From: Paenibacillus sp. URB8-2
Lineage (GTDB): Bacteria > Bacillota > Bacilli > Paenibacillales > Paenibacillaceae
Direction of reading: 5' to 3'
DNA: 64,000 nt
NCBI RefSeq assembly: GCF_013393385.1
Contig: NZ_AP023239.1
Span: 2,356,001 to 2,420,000 of the forward strand
The notes beneath the pieces were generated by a model. That model had not been told where the DNA came from. It did no database searches and saw nothing but the letters and a program-made list of their open reading frames with translations. Each line of letters begins with the position of its first letter. Within the stretch, counting starts at the first letter, position 1. The position numbers and the translations under genes were made by a program. Shown one piece after another: positions 7,726-17,120 of the stretch.

Positions 7726-9203
7726 GCGGAACTTCACGCAAGGTCGTCATTATCGGCGGAGGTCTCAGCGGATTAAGCGCCGCTTTCTATGTCCGCAAAT
7801 ATTATAAGGAAGCGGGAGTTCAGCCGGAGATCGTGATCCTCGAGAAAGAGCGCAGCCTCGGAGGGAAAATCGAAACCCTGCACAAGGATGGCTTCGTTAT
7901 CGAAAAAGGACCCGATTCATTTCTGGCCCGCAAGAAGGAAATGAGCGACCTGGCGAAAGAATTGGAGATCGATCATGAGCTGGTGACGACGAATCCGAAC
8001 GCCAAAAAAACGTATATTTTGCAGCGGGGCAAGCTGCATCCAATGCCGGCCGGTCTTGTGCTGGGCATTCCGACGGATCTTAAGCCCTTTATAGGGACGA
8101 GGCTCATTTCCTTTCCCGGCAAGCTGCGGGCGCTGATGGATTTTGTTATTCCTCCCCGGCGGTCGGAGGAGGACGAGCCGCTTGGAGAGCTGATTGAGCG
8201 CCGTTTCGGCACTGAGGTGCTGGAGAACTTGACGGAGCCGCTGCTGGCCGGTATTTATGCGGCGGATATGCGCAAAATCAGCCTACAGGCGACCTTTCCG
8301 CAGTTCGGCGAGATGGAGCGGCAGTACGGCAGCTTGATTCGCGGCATGTTGACGGGCAGGAAGCCCCAGGAAACGCATACCGGCACGAAAAAGAGCATGT
8401 TCCTAACCTTCCGTCAGGGGCTGCAAAGCCTCGTCCACACGCTTGTGCATGAGCTGCATGATGTGGAGCAGCGCACGGAAGCCGCAGCTGTGGCCATTCA
8501 CGACCGGATTGCCGATACCTTCGCCGGAACGGCCGATATTAAGGAAGGCTCTCCGGGGTTGCCGGATTCTCCGCAGCCGCGATACGCGGTGGAACTGGGC
8601 ACCGGCGAGCGGCTGCCTGCGGACGACGTCTATATCACGGTGCCCAACTTCACGGCGGCCGAGCTGCTGCGGCCTCATGTCGATGTATCTGCGCTGGACG
8701 CGGTGAATTACGTGTCGGTCGCGAACGTGGTTATGGCCTTTTCCGGCGATGAGTTGGACGGCAATTTTGACGGCTCGGGCTTTCTCGTTTCCCGCAAGGA
8801 AGGGCGCAATATTACGGCCTGCACCTGGACTTCGGTGAAATGGCTGCATACAAGTCCAGAGGACAAAGTGCTGCTGCGCTGTTATGTGGGGCGTGCGGGG
8901 GACGAGCAGAACGTCCAGCTGCCGGACGCTGCGCTGGAAGAACTGGTCCGCAAGGATCTGCGCGAGGTTATGGGTGTTACGGCGGAGCCGCTGTTCACGG
9001 AAATTACGCGTCTGCCGGACTCAATGCCGCAGTATCCTGTCGGACATCCTTCGGCAATCGCCGGACTCCGGAGCGACCTGGGCGCCATTCTTCCGGGTGT
9101 GTATGTATTTGGCGCAGGGTATGACGGCATCGGCATGCCGGACTGCATCAAATTTGCGAAGTTGACGGCGAAGGCGGCAGCCGAAGGCCTTCAAGGGAAC
9201 TGA
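7722..9203 (+). CDS. hemY: Coproporphyrinogen III oxidase / protoporphyrinogen oxidase
   Basis: A 493-residue FAD-dependent oxidase. The dinucleotide-binding motif GGGLSGLSAA sits near residue 12, and the C-terminal FAD segment is VFGAGYDGIGMPDCI. In Firmicutes HemY (CgoX) oxidises coproporphyrinogen III to coproporphyrin III before iron insertion by HemH. The ATGA overlap with hemH gives a coupled operon. Relative to B. subtilis HemY (about 470 residues) there is a somewhat longer variable region around residues 250-290. A terminator follows directly. Confidence 0.95.
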   Translation: MSGTSRKVVIIGGGLSGLSAAFYVRKYYKEAGVQPEIVILEKERSLGGKIETLHKDGFVIEKGPDSFLARKKEMSDLAKELEIDHELVTTNPNAKKTYILQRGKLHPMPAGLVLGIPTDLKPFIGTRLISFPGKLRALMDFVIPPRRSEEDEPLGELIERRFGTEVLENLTEPLLAGIYAADMRKISLQATFPQFGEMERQYGSLIRGMLTGRKPQETHTGTKKSMFLTFRQGLQSLVHTLVHELHDVEQRTEAAAVAIHDRIADTFAGTADIKEGSPGLPDSPQPRYAVELGTGERLPADDVYITVPNFTAAELLRPHVDVSALDAVNYVSVANVVMAFSGDELDGNFDGSGFLVSRKEGRNITACTWTSVKWLHTSPEDKVLLRCYVGRAGDEQNVQLPDAALEELVRKDLREVMGVTAEPLFTEITRLPDSMPQYPVGHPSAIAGLRSDLGAILPGVYVFGAGYDGIGMPDCIKFAKLTAKAAAEGLQGN

Positions 9204-9241
9204 TTTTCATACTTTTATCATCGGAGCATGTTGTCGGAATG

Positions 9242-9285
9242 ACGGCGAAGCGAGGGTTAAGCCCGCGCTTCGCCGTTTATTTTTG
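9242..9285 (+). terminator. Terminator of the hem operon
   Basis: ACGGCGAAGCG and CGCTTCGCCGT form an 11-bp perfect stem followed by TTATTTTT. Confidence 0.85.
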
Positions 9286-9350
9286 CGGCTTTTGAGTGAA
9301 CGTCCGGCCTCTATAGGCCAGATTCCTGCTTTTCGGGGAGGATTGATAGA

Positions 9351-9361
9351 TATGATATAAT
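9351..9361 (+). promoter_or_regulatory. Extended -10 promoter for the CapA-like gene
   Basis: TGATATAAT forms an extended -10 (TGN-TATAAT). No good -35 is visible 17 bases upstream. The gene begins 36 bases downstream. Confidence 0.45.
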
Positions 9362-9397
9362 AGAGCGAGTTTAGCAGGAAAAGGAGCCCGAACACCA

Positions 9398-10810
9398 ATG
9401 TATTCCCCTAGATCCAGCAGAAAAAGGAACAAAACGACCAGAAAACAGAAAAGAAACCGCATCTGGTCATGGATCAACATCAGTCTGCTGTTGCTGATTA
9501 CGGTTATGCTATTTTATTTCTTCTACAACGGAGAGGGCCGCGGAAGCGTTCCTCCATCCGCAGCGGGGTTGGCTTCGCCTTCGCCAGAGGCATCGGTGGA
9601 AGCGGGAACCGGCTCCTCCGCGGAGCCTGGAGCCGCTGGCGGAGCGTCGGCCGCTCCATCCGTGGAGCCGCTGCGGTCCGCTTCGCCGGAAGCGGCTACT
9701 GGCGCCACGCCGTCGCCGTTACCCGAAGCAGGCGCGGGCAGCGCGGCGCCCTCGGCCTCGGCAAGCGCCGAAGCTTCCAGCCCGGCCCTTGACAGCAGCC
9801 CCGCTGCCGATGGATCCGGGGACCAGACAGTCGGGCTGCCTGCCGGACAGGAGGGAAGCGGAAGCACGGTGACGCTGAATTTTGCCGGAGACGTCATTTT
9901 TGCCGGCAAGGTCGGCGAGCTGCTGAAGCAGAAGGGCTACGATTATCCGTACGCCCGCCTGAACGGCCTGTTCCTGAAGGACGATCTGTCGGTCGTCAAT
10001 CTGGAAACGCCCGTCACTGTCCGGGGCGCTGAGGCGAACAAGACCTATGTGTTCAAGTCGACTCCAGAGGCTCTGGATGCGCTGAAGGCGGCTGGAGTGG
10101 ACGCCGTCAATCTGGCGAACAACCATACGCTGGATATGGGCGAGCAGGGACTCCGGGATACGCTGGATAATCTGGACGCTAGAGGCATTCCGTTCGTCGG
10201 AGCGGGCGTGGACGCCGCTCAGGCGTACTCGGCGCAATATTTTACCCGAAAAGGAATAACCGTCGCCCTGCTCGGCTTTACGCGGGTCATGCCCGAAGCG
10301 GGCTGGGCGGCCGGAGAAGGCAAGCCCGGTGTAGCCTCCGTTTACGACAGCGGTCCGGCGCTTAAGGCGATAGCCGAAGCCCGGAAGAAAGCGGATATTG
10401 TCGCCGTTGTCGTCCATTGGGGACAGGAACGGATGAATGAGCCGAATGCGGTTCAGCAGTCGCTGGGCAGGAGTTTTATCGACGCCGGGGCGGATATTGT
10501 CATCGGTGGACATCCCCATGTCCTTCAAGGTCTTGAGCCGTATAAAGGAAAGTGGATCGCCTACAGCACGGGCAACTTTATTTTTACAAGGTCAACCTCG
10601 AAGAGCACCTGGGAAACGGCGATATTTCAGGCCGAATGCAGCGTTAAAGGACAATGCTCGATGAAGTTATCGCCTGTCGACGCCGAACTGGGCCAGCCGG
10701 TGCCGATGAGCGCACCCGATGGGCAAAAGCTGCTGAAGCGGATAGAATCGCTGTCTGCCGGCAAAGTCAGGGTCGACGAAGAGGGCAGAGTAACGGACGC
10801 CAGGCGTTAA
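9398..10810 (+). CDS. CapA-family metallophosphatase-like exported protein
   Basis: A 470-residue protein with a very basic N-terminus (RKRNKTTRKQKR) and one membrane segment near residues 25-45. An Ala/Ser/Pro-rich linker of about 115 residues follows, then a CapA domain (PGA_cap, about 160-430). The domain shows NFAGDVIFAGKV, VVNLETPVT, LANNHTLDMG and VHWGQE plus IGGHPHVLQG, the metal-ligand pattern of the calcineurin-like CapA fold. CapA proteins take part in poly-gamma-glutamate export or anchoring. No capBC genes lie nearby, so this is probably a stand-alone cell-surface enzyme. The linker would span the wall. Confidence 0.88.
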   Translation: MYSPRSSRKRNKTTRKQKRNRIWSWINISLLLLITVMLFYFFYNGEGRGSVPPSAAGLASPSPEASVEAGTGSSAEPGAAGGASAAPSVEPLRSASPEAATGATPSPLPEAGAGSAAPSASASAEASSPALDSSPAADGSGDQTVGLPAGQEGSGSTVTLNFAGDVIFAGKVGELLKQKGYDYPYARLNGLFLKDDLSVVNLETPVTVRGAEANKTYVFKSTPEALDALKAAGVDAVNLANNHTLDMGEQGLRDTLDNLDARGIPFVGAGVDAAQAYSAQYFTRKGITVALLGFTRVMPEAGWAAGEGKPGVASVYDSGPALKAIAEARKKADIVAVVVHWGQERMNEPNAVQQSLGRSFIDAGADIVIGGHPHVLQGLEPYKGKWIAYSTGNFIFTRSTSKSTWETAIFQAECSVKGQCSMKLSPVDAELGQPVPMSAPDGQKLLKRIESLSAGKVRVDEEGRVTDARR

Positions 10811-10909
10811 CCGAATTAGCTGTTGACTACGTGCTGACCTTTGACAAGGAAGTAATCCGCTTTTTAGATTGATTGGAAACCATAAAGCAACTTATTCGTT
10901 AATCGGGGT

Positions 10910-10969
10910 CCCCGCAAAGATTCTGGGCAGGCTTCGAAGCCGGCTGGACCTTATGCGGGGCTATTTTTA
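10910..10969 (+). terminator. Terminator between CapA-like and GDPD genes
   Basis: CCCCGCA (10910) pairs with TGCGGGG (10954), followed by CTATTTTT. The internal palindrome GGCTTCGAAGCC makes a second helix. The downstream gene's GGGAGG site begins right after the T-run. Confidence 0.7.
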
Positions 10970-10984
10970 CGGGAGGGCTGCTCT

Positions 10985-11719
10985 ATGATGAACAACTTGT
11001 GCGTCGCCCATCGGGGGTTTTCCGGCAAGGCTCCGGAGAATACGTTTGCCGCAATCCGTATGGCGATGGAACTTCCGTATGTATCCTGGATTGAAATCGA
11101 TGTTCAGCTGACGAGAGACGGGGTTCCCGTTGTGATCCATGATTACAGTTTGGACCGCACCACCAACGGCCACGGCAAAGTGAAGGATATGGATTGGAGC
11201 CAGTTGCGGCGGCTCGACGCCGGAGGGTGGAAGAGCCGTATTTTCCGAGGCGAAAAGATTCCGTCGCTGGAGGAAGTGCTGGAGCTGTGCAAAGAACGGC
11301 TGCGGCTTAATATCGAGCTGAAGAATGCAGGCAACCTGTATCCCGGCATTGAAAAGACGGTCACAGACCTGCTCGCCTCCAAGGGGATGACAGGTGAGGT
11401 CGTGCTGACCTCTTTCGATCCCGGGACGCTGCGCAGATGCCAAGAAGCCGATCCCGCTGTCCGCCGGGGACTGATCTTTGATTCAAGGTGGGGCGATCCG
11501 GCCGGGCGTGTGCGGGACCTGAACTGTTCTTTTTTGTCCATCGGCTTTTCCCGTCTGTCTCCAGGATTGGCCCGATTTTTGTCGGCCCGCGGAGTGGAAA
11601 TCATGGCCTGGACGGTGAACAAAGCGAAGGAGATGCGTCGCCTTGCGGACATGCATTCTGATATAATGATATGTACGAACCGTCCGGATGTATGGGGCGA
11701 TACGTTTTTGGGAGTATGA
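10985..11719 (+). CDS. Glycerophosphodiester phosphodiesterase
   Basis: A 244-residue GDPD-family TIM-barrel enzyme that hydrolyses glycerophosphodiesters to glycerol 3-phosphate and an alcohol. Catalytic and metal residues appear in AHRGFSGKAPENT (HR and E-N), EIDVQLTRDGVPVVIHDYSLDRTTNG and LNIELKN; the C-terminal MAWTVNK motif is present. No signal peptide is visible, so it is likely cytosolic. The ATG at 10985 (a second one follows directly) lies after GGGAGG. It is close to the FAH-family gene, possibly one transcript. Confidence 0.93.
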   Translation: MMNNLCVAHRGFSGKAPENTFAAIRMAMELPYVSWIEIDVQLTRDGVPVVIHDYSLDRTTNGHGKVKDMDWSQLRRLDAGGWKSRIFRGEKIPSLEEVLELCKERLRLNIELKNAGNLYPGIEKTVTDLLASKGMTGEVVLTSFDPGTLRRCQEADPAVRRGLIFDSRWGDPAGRVRDLNCSFLSIGFSRLSPGLARFLSARGVEIMAWTVNKAKEMRRLADMHSDIMICTNRPDVWGDTFLGV

Positions 11720-11751
11720 ATGATAAACAAATCCAGTGGAAAGAGAGCTGA

Positions 11752-12381
11752 ATGTCAATGTGCGCTGCTGTAAAGACCTTATACTGTGTGGGACGAAACT
11801 ATAAACTCCATGCGGAGGAGCTCGGCAACCAAGTGCCGGCAGAACCGCTGATTTTTTTGAAGCCGTCCCATGCCGCCGTTCCTCTCGACAAAAAAACCAT
11901 TCAGCTGCCTCAGGGTTCTGGACAGGTGCATTATGAAGGGGAGCTTGTGCTGCGCATCGAGCGCGACTACGTTCCGGGCATCAGCGTGGAAGAGCTGGTG
12001 GATACCATGGCATTGGGGCTTGATTTCACGCTTCGGGACATCCATAACGATCTGCAAAAAAGAGGACTTCCCTGGACCCCAGCCAAAGGTTTCCGGAATG
12101 CTGCGCCTCTGAGCCCTTACATCGCTTTTCCTTCCAAGGAAGAACTGGAAAATACCGATTTTACGGTCCGCAAGAACGGGGAAGAAGTACAGCGAGGGAA
12201 TGTGAAGAACATGATCTTTTCGCTGCAGACGATTGTGGACTTTATCGGCACTCGCTACGGGCTGGGCAAAGGCGATGTGATCTTTACCGGGACGCCTGCA
12301 GGCGTCGGTCCAACCCTTCCGGGCGATACGTTCGAGCTGTATTGGGGCGATCGGCTGATGGGCACCTGCCTGATCGGCTAA
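11752..12381 (+). CDS. Fumarylacetoacetate hydrolase family protein
   Basis: A 209-residue FAH-family hydrolase or isomerase, close in length to the YcgM/FAHD1 group that acts on acylpyruvates or 2-oxo acids. Family features are CVGRNYKLHAEELGN, FLKPSHA, the metal ligands in HYEGELVLRI, and FTGTPAGVGP near the C-terminus. Two adjacent ATGs (11752 and 11758) could start it; AAGAGAGCTGA precedes the first. No catabolic genes flank it, so the substrate is open. Confidence 0.9.
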   Translation: MSMCAAVKTLYCVGRNYKLHAEELGNQVPAEPLIFLKPSHAAVPLDKKTIQLPQGSGQVHYEGELVLRIERDYVPGISVEELVDTMALGLDFTLRDIHNDLQKRGLPWTPAKGFRNAAPLSPYIAFPSKEELENTDFTVRKNGEEVQRGNVKNMIFSLQTIVDFIGTRYGLGKGDVIFTGTPAGVGPTLPGDTFELYWGDRLMGTCLIG

Positions 12382-12415
12382 TGGGATCTTGGGACATATT
12401 ACTGGAGCTGAAGCC

Positions 12416-13219
12416 ATGCAGTGGGTAATCGGCATCTTGGGCGCATTGTTTGTTGCCGGAGCCGCGTATATCAAGGGATCGCTGAGCCTCTCCGGCACGC
12501 TTGCCGCCGTGGTCATGGGCGCTATTTATTTTGGAGCGGGCAACGCTTTTTGGTTCGGGATACTGCTGCTGTTTTTCATCTCCTCCAGCCTGCTGTCGAA
12601 ACTCAGAGCCGAGCACAAGGAGGAGCTGGAACGGTCGTACGCGAAGACGGGCAGGCGGGACGCGGGCCAGGTATTCGCCAACGGCGGCCTCGGCATGCTG
12701 CTTGTTCTGCTGAACGCCTTTAATCCTCAGTCTGCGTGGGAACTGCTCTTCGTCGGCGTAATGGCGACGGTGACCGCAGATACCTGGGCGACAGAAATCG
12801 GCACCTTGAGCGGAAAGCCGCCGCGCTCGATATTGACCGGCAGAAAGCTTCCGACCGGGGCATCCGGCGGCGTTTCGCTTCCAGGCACACTTGCGGCAGC
12901 GGCGGGCGGCGTCATCATCGGCGCGGCTTCGTGGATTCTTCAGCAGCTGTCGGGAATGACAGGGCAGTCTTTCACTGCCTTGGCGGCAGCGGGCCTCTTC
13001 GGAGGATTCGTTGGCGCTTTTGCCGATTCCCTGCTTGGCGCAACGGTTCAGAAGATGAACCGCTGCACCGTATGCGGGCGCGAGGTGGAAAGCGAGGTCC
13101 ATTGTGGCATCCCTACCGTGCATGCCAGAGGCTGGCGGTGGATGAGCAACGATACCGTGAACGCGATCAGCTCAATCGCCGGTGGAGCTGTGGCGCTGCT
13201 GATCGGCAGGCTGATTTGA
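12416..13219 (+). CDS. DUF92 integral membrane protein
   Basis: A 267-residue polytopic membrane protein of the DUF92/TIGR00297 family, related to prenyl-alcohol-phosphate kinases such as VTE6. It contains the family signatures RDAGQVFANGG, VTADTWATEIGTLS and GGVSLPGTLA, with about six or seven hydrophobic segments. ATG 12416 has GGAG eight bases upstream; an in-frame TTG at 12389 has none. A short Cys-containing loop (CTVCGREVESEVHCG) lies near the C-terminus. Kinase activity is family inference. It starts 34 bases after the FAH-family gene. Confidence 0.85.
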   Translation: MQWVIGILGALFVAGAAYIKGSLSLSGTLAAVVMGAIYFGAGNAFWFGILLLFFISSSLLSKLRAEHKEELERSYAKTGRRDAGQVFANGGLGMLLVLLNAFNPQSAWELLFVGVMATVTADTWATEIGTLSGKPPRSILTGRKLPTGASGGVSLPGTLAAAAGGVIIGAASWILQQLSGMTGQSFTALAAAGLFGGFVGAFADSLLGATVQKMNRCTVCGREVESEVHCGIPTVHARGWRWMSNDTVNAISSIAGGAVALLIGRLI

Positions 13220-13258
13220 TTATCAGTTTCAAATATATAGGGAAGGCGAACAACAACC

Positions 13259-15199
13259 ATGAATATTATGACCGTGGAGCACCTTGTCAAAAGCTACGGA
13301 GAAAAAGTGCTGTTCCAGGACGCATCCTTTGGAATGGAAGACCGTGACAAGATCGGCGTCATCGGCGTGAACGGGACCGGCAAATCGACGCTTCTGCGGA
13401 TTATCGCCGGACTTGAAAGTCCCGACGAGGGGCAAATCGCCATCGGCAATGATGTGCGCGTACAATTTCTGGCGCAGAACCCGCCTTATAACCCTGAATA
13501 TACCGTGCTTCAGCAGGTATTCGCCGGGGACAATCCGGAGCTGGCCGTCATGCGGCGGTACATGGAGACGACGGCCCGGCTGGAAGCCGATCCGGGCAAT
13601 AACGAATTGGAGCAAGAGCTGATCCGCCAAGGTCAGGATATCGACGCCGCGGGAGTCTGGCATCTGGAGAGCGAAGCGAAAAGCGTGCTGTCCAAGCTTG
13701 GCATCCAGCAGTTCGACGCGAGCATGGAGTCGCTCTCCGGCGGACAGCGCAAGCGGGTCGCACTGGCGGCGGCCCTGATTACCCCGTCGGAGCTGCTCAT
13801 TCTGGACGAGCCCACCAACCATATCGACACATCCTCGGTCGCCTGGCTGGAGCAGTATTTGCAGAAGCGGCGCGGCGCGCTGCTGATGGTTACCCATGAC
13901 CGCTACTTTCTGGAGCGGGTGGCGGGTGTTATGCTGGAGCTGGATCAGGGACGGCTGTTCCGCTATGAAGCGAACTATTCCCGCTTCCTTGAACTGAAAG
14001 CCGAACGCGAAGAGCGGGAAGCCGCTTCCGAACAGAAACGGCAGAATCTGCTGCGCAGCGAGCTGGCCTGGATTCGGCGCGGCGCCAAGGCCCGGTCCAC
14101 GAAGCAGAAGGCGAGAATAGACCGCTTCGAGAAGCTGAAGGATCAGCAGGGCGTATCCTCCGGCAGCCAGCTGGAGATTTCCGCCGCCTCGACGAGATTG
14201 GGACGGAAAATACTCGAAATTGAGGATCTGACGATGTCCCGGAGCGGACGGACACTCATCAAGAACTTGAGCTATATCGCCGTTCCCCAGGATCGCGTAG
14301 GCATCGTCGGCCCGAACGGCAGCGGCAAATCGACGCTGCTGAACCTGATAGCAGGCAAGCTTCAGCCGGACAGCGGCGAGGTTGTGCTGGGTCCGACCGT
14401 GAAGCTGGGGTATTTTACCCAGGAGCATCAAGACATGGACGTTTCACTGCGGGTGATCGAGTACATCAAGGAAGAGGCGGAGGTCGTGCGTACGGCGGAC
14501 GGCACCGCCATTACCGCGGCCCAGATGCTGGAGAGGTTCCTCTTCCCGCCCGCAATGCAGTGGACGCCAATCTCGAAGCTGTCCGGCGGAGAGAAGAGAA
14601 GACTGTATCTTCTGCGCGTACTGATGAGCGCTCCCAATGTGCTGCTGCTGGACGAGCCGACCAATGATCTGGACATCGGCACACTTGCTATCTTGGAGGA
14701 CTATCTGGATGAATTTCCGGGAGTCGTCCTGACTGTCTCGCATGATCGGTTCTTCCTGGACCGGACGGTGGACAAGATCATCGCGTTTGAGGACGGGGGG
14801 ATCCGTGTTCATGTCGGCGATTACAGCGAGTATGAAGAGTGGCTGGCCAAGAACGCGCCGGCCCGCGGTTCAGCAGCCGTCGGGAAAGAGGATGCGGCGC
14901 CCAAACGGAGCGACAGCGGTCAATCTTCCCAAGGGAACAGCGCTCAGGCGCCGGCCCGGGAAAAGCTGAAATTTTCTTTCAAGGAACAGCGGGAGTATGA
15001 AGAGATCGACGGTCTCGTCGAGAAGGCCGAGCAGCGTTTAGGCTCCATTGCGGCGCAGATGGAAGCGGCTTTTGCCGATTCCGCGAAGCTGCAGGAATTG
15101 GTGGAAGAGCAGCGCGCGGCCGAGGCTGAACTTGAACGGCTGATGGAGCGCTGGACGTACTTGAACGAACTGGCGGAGAAGATCGCAAACAAATCGTAA
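13259..15199 (+). CDS. ABC-F ATPase, Uup/YfmR type
   Basis: A 646-residue duplicated ATPase without membrane segments. Each half has a Walker A (GVNGTGKST and GPNGSGKST), an ABC signature (LSGGQRKRV and LSGGEKRRL) and a Walker B followed by EPTNH or EPTND. The linker between them is charged and helical (P-site tRNA interaction motif). The C-terminal 90 residues form a coiled coil as in Uup/YfmR. ABC-F proteins act on ribosomes stalled or slow at particular sequences. The coiled coil and no antibiotic cluster favour a housekeeping translation factor over a resistance protein. Confidence 0.92.
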   Translation: MNIMTVEHLVKSYGEKVLFQDASFGMEDRDKIGVIGVNGTGKSTLLRIIAGLESPDEGQIAIGNDVRVQFLAQNPPYNPEYTVLQQVFAGDNPELAVMRRYMETTARLEADPGNNELEQELIRQGQDIDAAGVWHLESEAKSVLSKLGIQQFDASMESLSGGQRKRVALAAALITPSELLILDEPTNHIDTSSVAWLEQYLQKRRGALLMVTHDRYFLERVAGVMLELDQGRLFRYEANYSRFLELKAEREEREAASEQKRQNLLRSELAWIRRGAKARSTKQKARIDRFEKLKDQQGVSSGSQLEISAASTRLGRKILEIEDLTMSRSGRTLIKNLSYIAVPQDRVGIVGPNGSGKSTLLNLIAGKLQPDSGEVVLGPTVKLGYFTQEHQDMDVSLRVIEYIKEEAEVVRTADGTAITAAQMLERFLFPPAMQWTPISKLSGGEKRRLYLLRVLMSAPNVLLLDEPTNDLDIGTLAILEDYLDEFPGVVLTVSHDRFFLDRTVDKIIAFEDGGIRVHVGDYSEYEEWLAKNAPARGSAAVGKEDAAPKRSDSGQSSQGNSAQAPAREKLKFSFKEQREYEEIDGLVEKAEQRLGSIAAQMEAAFADSAKLQELVEEQRAAEAELERLMERWTYLNELAEKIANKS

Positions 15200-15235
15200 C
15201 GGGTCCGTTCGCGCAATAACGAAGGAGGCGGATTT

Positions 15236-15811
15236 ATGCGATCGATGCTTGACGATGCGGTTCGGTTGCGCGAAGAAGGGCGGGCTGAAGCGGCGAAGGA
15301 TAAGCTTCTCCTGCTGCTTCAGCAATATGAAAGCATCATGGCTGCCGGACACAATCCGTCCATTCGGCAAGCTCTTTACGAAGCCGAAACCGGAGCGGAG
15401 AAAGCAATGAACGGACAGGACCCGTTCTACGCCGAATTGCTCTATCAAATCGCCTGGACACATGATGTACTGGGATTGGAGAGCGCCGCCGTTCCTTTTT
15501 ATGAACAAAGCTTGTCTGCCGGGTTGGCCGATAAATGGAGACCTGGCGCTCTTTTGGGACTGGGCAGTACATATCGAACGCTTGGCCAATACGAACAATC
15601 GGAGAATGTGCTGAGGCAGGCGATCGAAAATTATCCGGAGCACAAAGAATTTCAGGTGTTCTATGCGATGACGCTGTACAATTTGCGGCAAAATGACCAG
15701 GCAATGGGAATCCTGCTGCATTTGCTTGCAGATACATCAAGCGATCCAGGTATTACCGAATATGCCCGTGCCATTAACTTCTATGCCGATAAACTCGACT
15801 TGATCTGGTAA
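15236..15811 (+). CDS. Tetratricopeptide-repeat protein
   Basis: A 191-residue all-helical protein with at least three TPR-like helix pairs: YAELLYQIAWTHDVLG, GALLGLGSTYRTLGQYEQSE and FQVFYAMTLYNLRQNDQA. There is no signal peptide or enzyme domain, so it is likely a cytoplasmic protein-binding scaffold. The ATG follows GAAGGAGGCGG. It begins 36 bases after the ABC-F gene on the same strand and may share its transcript. Its partner is unknown. Confidence 0.8.
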   Translation: MRSMLDDAVRLREEGRAEAAKDKLLLLLQQYESIMAAGHNPSIRQALYEAETGAEKAMNGQDPFYAELLYQIAWTHDVLGLESAAVPFYEQSLSAGLADKWRPGALLGLGSTYRTLGQYEQSENVLRQAIENYPEHKEFQVFYAMTLYNLRQNDQAMGILLHLLADTSSDPGITEYARAINFYADKLDLIW

Positions 15812-15873
15812 GAGAGGAATAATGGAAGCGGCGGATAAAGAAAATACGATAACTTAAAGATGGGGTGAGTGCA

Positions 15874-17058
15874 TTGACAAAGTATGATTTTGACCGTGTC
15901 CTGGACCGTAGCAATACGCATTCCTACAAATGGGATCAGGCGGAAAAACTGTTCGGTAACAAAGATATTTTGCCGCTGTGGGTGGCGGATATGGACTTCG
16001 AGAGTCCTCCGGCCGTAAAAGAAACGCTGGTTCGCCGCGCCGAGCACGGCATTTACGGATACTGCGTCCCCAGCAGCTCGTACATAGAGTCGATTGTCGG
16101 ATGGTTCCGCCGCCGACATGATTGGGAGATATCCAAGGATTGGATCGCCCAATCGCCCGGTATCGTGACTACACTCAGCCTTGCGGTCGAGCTGTTCAGC
16201 GAGCCGGGAGCCGAGGTTATTTTGCAATCGCCGGTATATTATCCATTCTATGATGTCATCAAAATGAACGGCCGCAAAGTTGCAGACAATCCGCTCGTGC
16301 TGCGAAACGGACGCTATGAGATGGACTATGAGCAGCTGGAGGGGCTGATGAAGGGCGGCGCCAAGCTGCTGCTGCTGTGCAGCCCGCATAATCCCGGAGG
16401 ACGGGTATGGGAACGCGAGGAGCTGCTGCGGCTTGGGGAGTTATGTCTGCAGTATGGAGTCACCGTCGTTTCCGACGAAATCCACTGCGATCTGGCGCTG
16501 CCCGGGTACAAGCATATTCCGTTCGCTTCGCTGTCCAAGGAACTGTCGGACATTACGCTGATGGCGCTGGCTCCAACGAAAACCTTCAATTTGCCCGGCA
16601 TTCATTCCTCTTTTATCGTGGCGTCGAGCCCGGAAATCAAGCGGAAATTTGAGACGCGGATCAAAGCGCTCAGTCTGCACATGGCCAGCTTTTTCGCCCA
16701 GGATGCGGTTGAAGCGGCCTATAACGAAGGCGCTGAGTGGGTCGACGAGCTGATCTCCTACATCAACGGCAACATCGACTACGCTACCTCGTATCTCGCA
16801 GAGCACCTGCCACAAGTAAAAGTCATGAAACCCGAGGCTACCTACCTGCTGTGGATCGACTGCCGGGCGCTGGGCCTTAACGGAGCAGGACTCAAAAAGC
16901 TGATGTATCAAGAAGCCGGCGTTGCCTTCAATGAAGGGTCGGTATACGGAAGCGAAGGGGAAGGTTATCTGCGGATCAATGTGGCCTGCCCGAGGTCGAT
17001 TTTGGAGACTGCTCTGGAGCGTTTCTGCGCTGCGGCGGCAGCTTATCCCGTCAAATAA
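15874..17058 (+). CDS. patB: PatB/MalY-type cystathionine beta-lyase (C-S lyase)
   Basis: A 394-residue PLP enzyme of fold type I. The whole length follows B. subtilis PatB: LPLWVADMDF near the N-terminus, HGIYGYCVPS, CSPHNPGGRVW, VVSDEIHCDL and the PLP-lysine segment APTKTFNLPGI. PatB/MalY cleave cystathionine or cysteine conjugates to a thiol, pyruvate and ammonia and link to methionine/cysteine metabolism. TTG 15874 is chosen because GATGGGGTG lies upstream; an in-frame GTG at 15865 would add three residues. A terminator follows. Confidence 0.9.
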   Translation: MTKYDFDRVLDRSNTHSYKWDQAEKLFGNKDILPLWVADMDFESPPAVKETLVRRAEHGIYGYCVPSSSYIESIVGWFRRRHDWEISKDWIAQSPGIVTTLSLAVELFSEPGAEVILQSPVYYPFYDVIKMNGRKVADNPLVLRNGRYEMDYEQLEGLMKGGAKLLLLCSPHNPGGRVWEREELLRLGELCLQYGVTVVSDEIHCDLALPGYKHIPFASLSKELSDITLMALAPTKTFNLPGIHSSFIVASSPEIKRKFETRIKALSLHMASFFAQDAVEAAYNEGAEWVDELISYINGNIDYATSYLAEHLPQVKVMKPEATYLLWIDCRALGLNGAGLKKLMYQEAGVAFNEGSVYGSEGEGYLRINVACPRSILETALERFCAAAAAYPVK

Positions 17059-17083
17059 TTTGAGATCCGTTCAAAAAGTAATA

Positions 17084-17120
17084 AGCCTGCACATCCCTAC
17101 GGGGGTATGCAGGTTTTTTT
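17084..17120 (+). terminator. Terminator of the patB-like gene
   Basis: CCTGCA-CA-TCCC pairs with GGGG-TA-TGCAGG around a TACG tetraloop region, followed by seven T residues. The aldo/keto reductase remnant begins inside the T-run. Confidence 0.85.
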
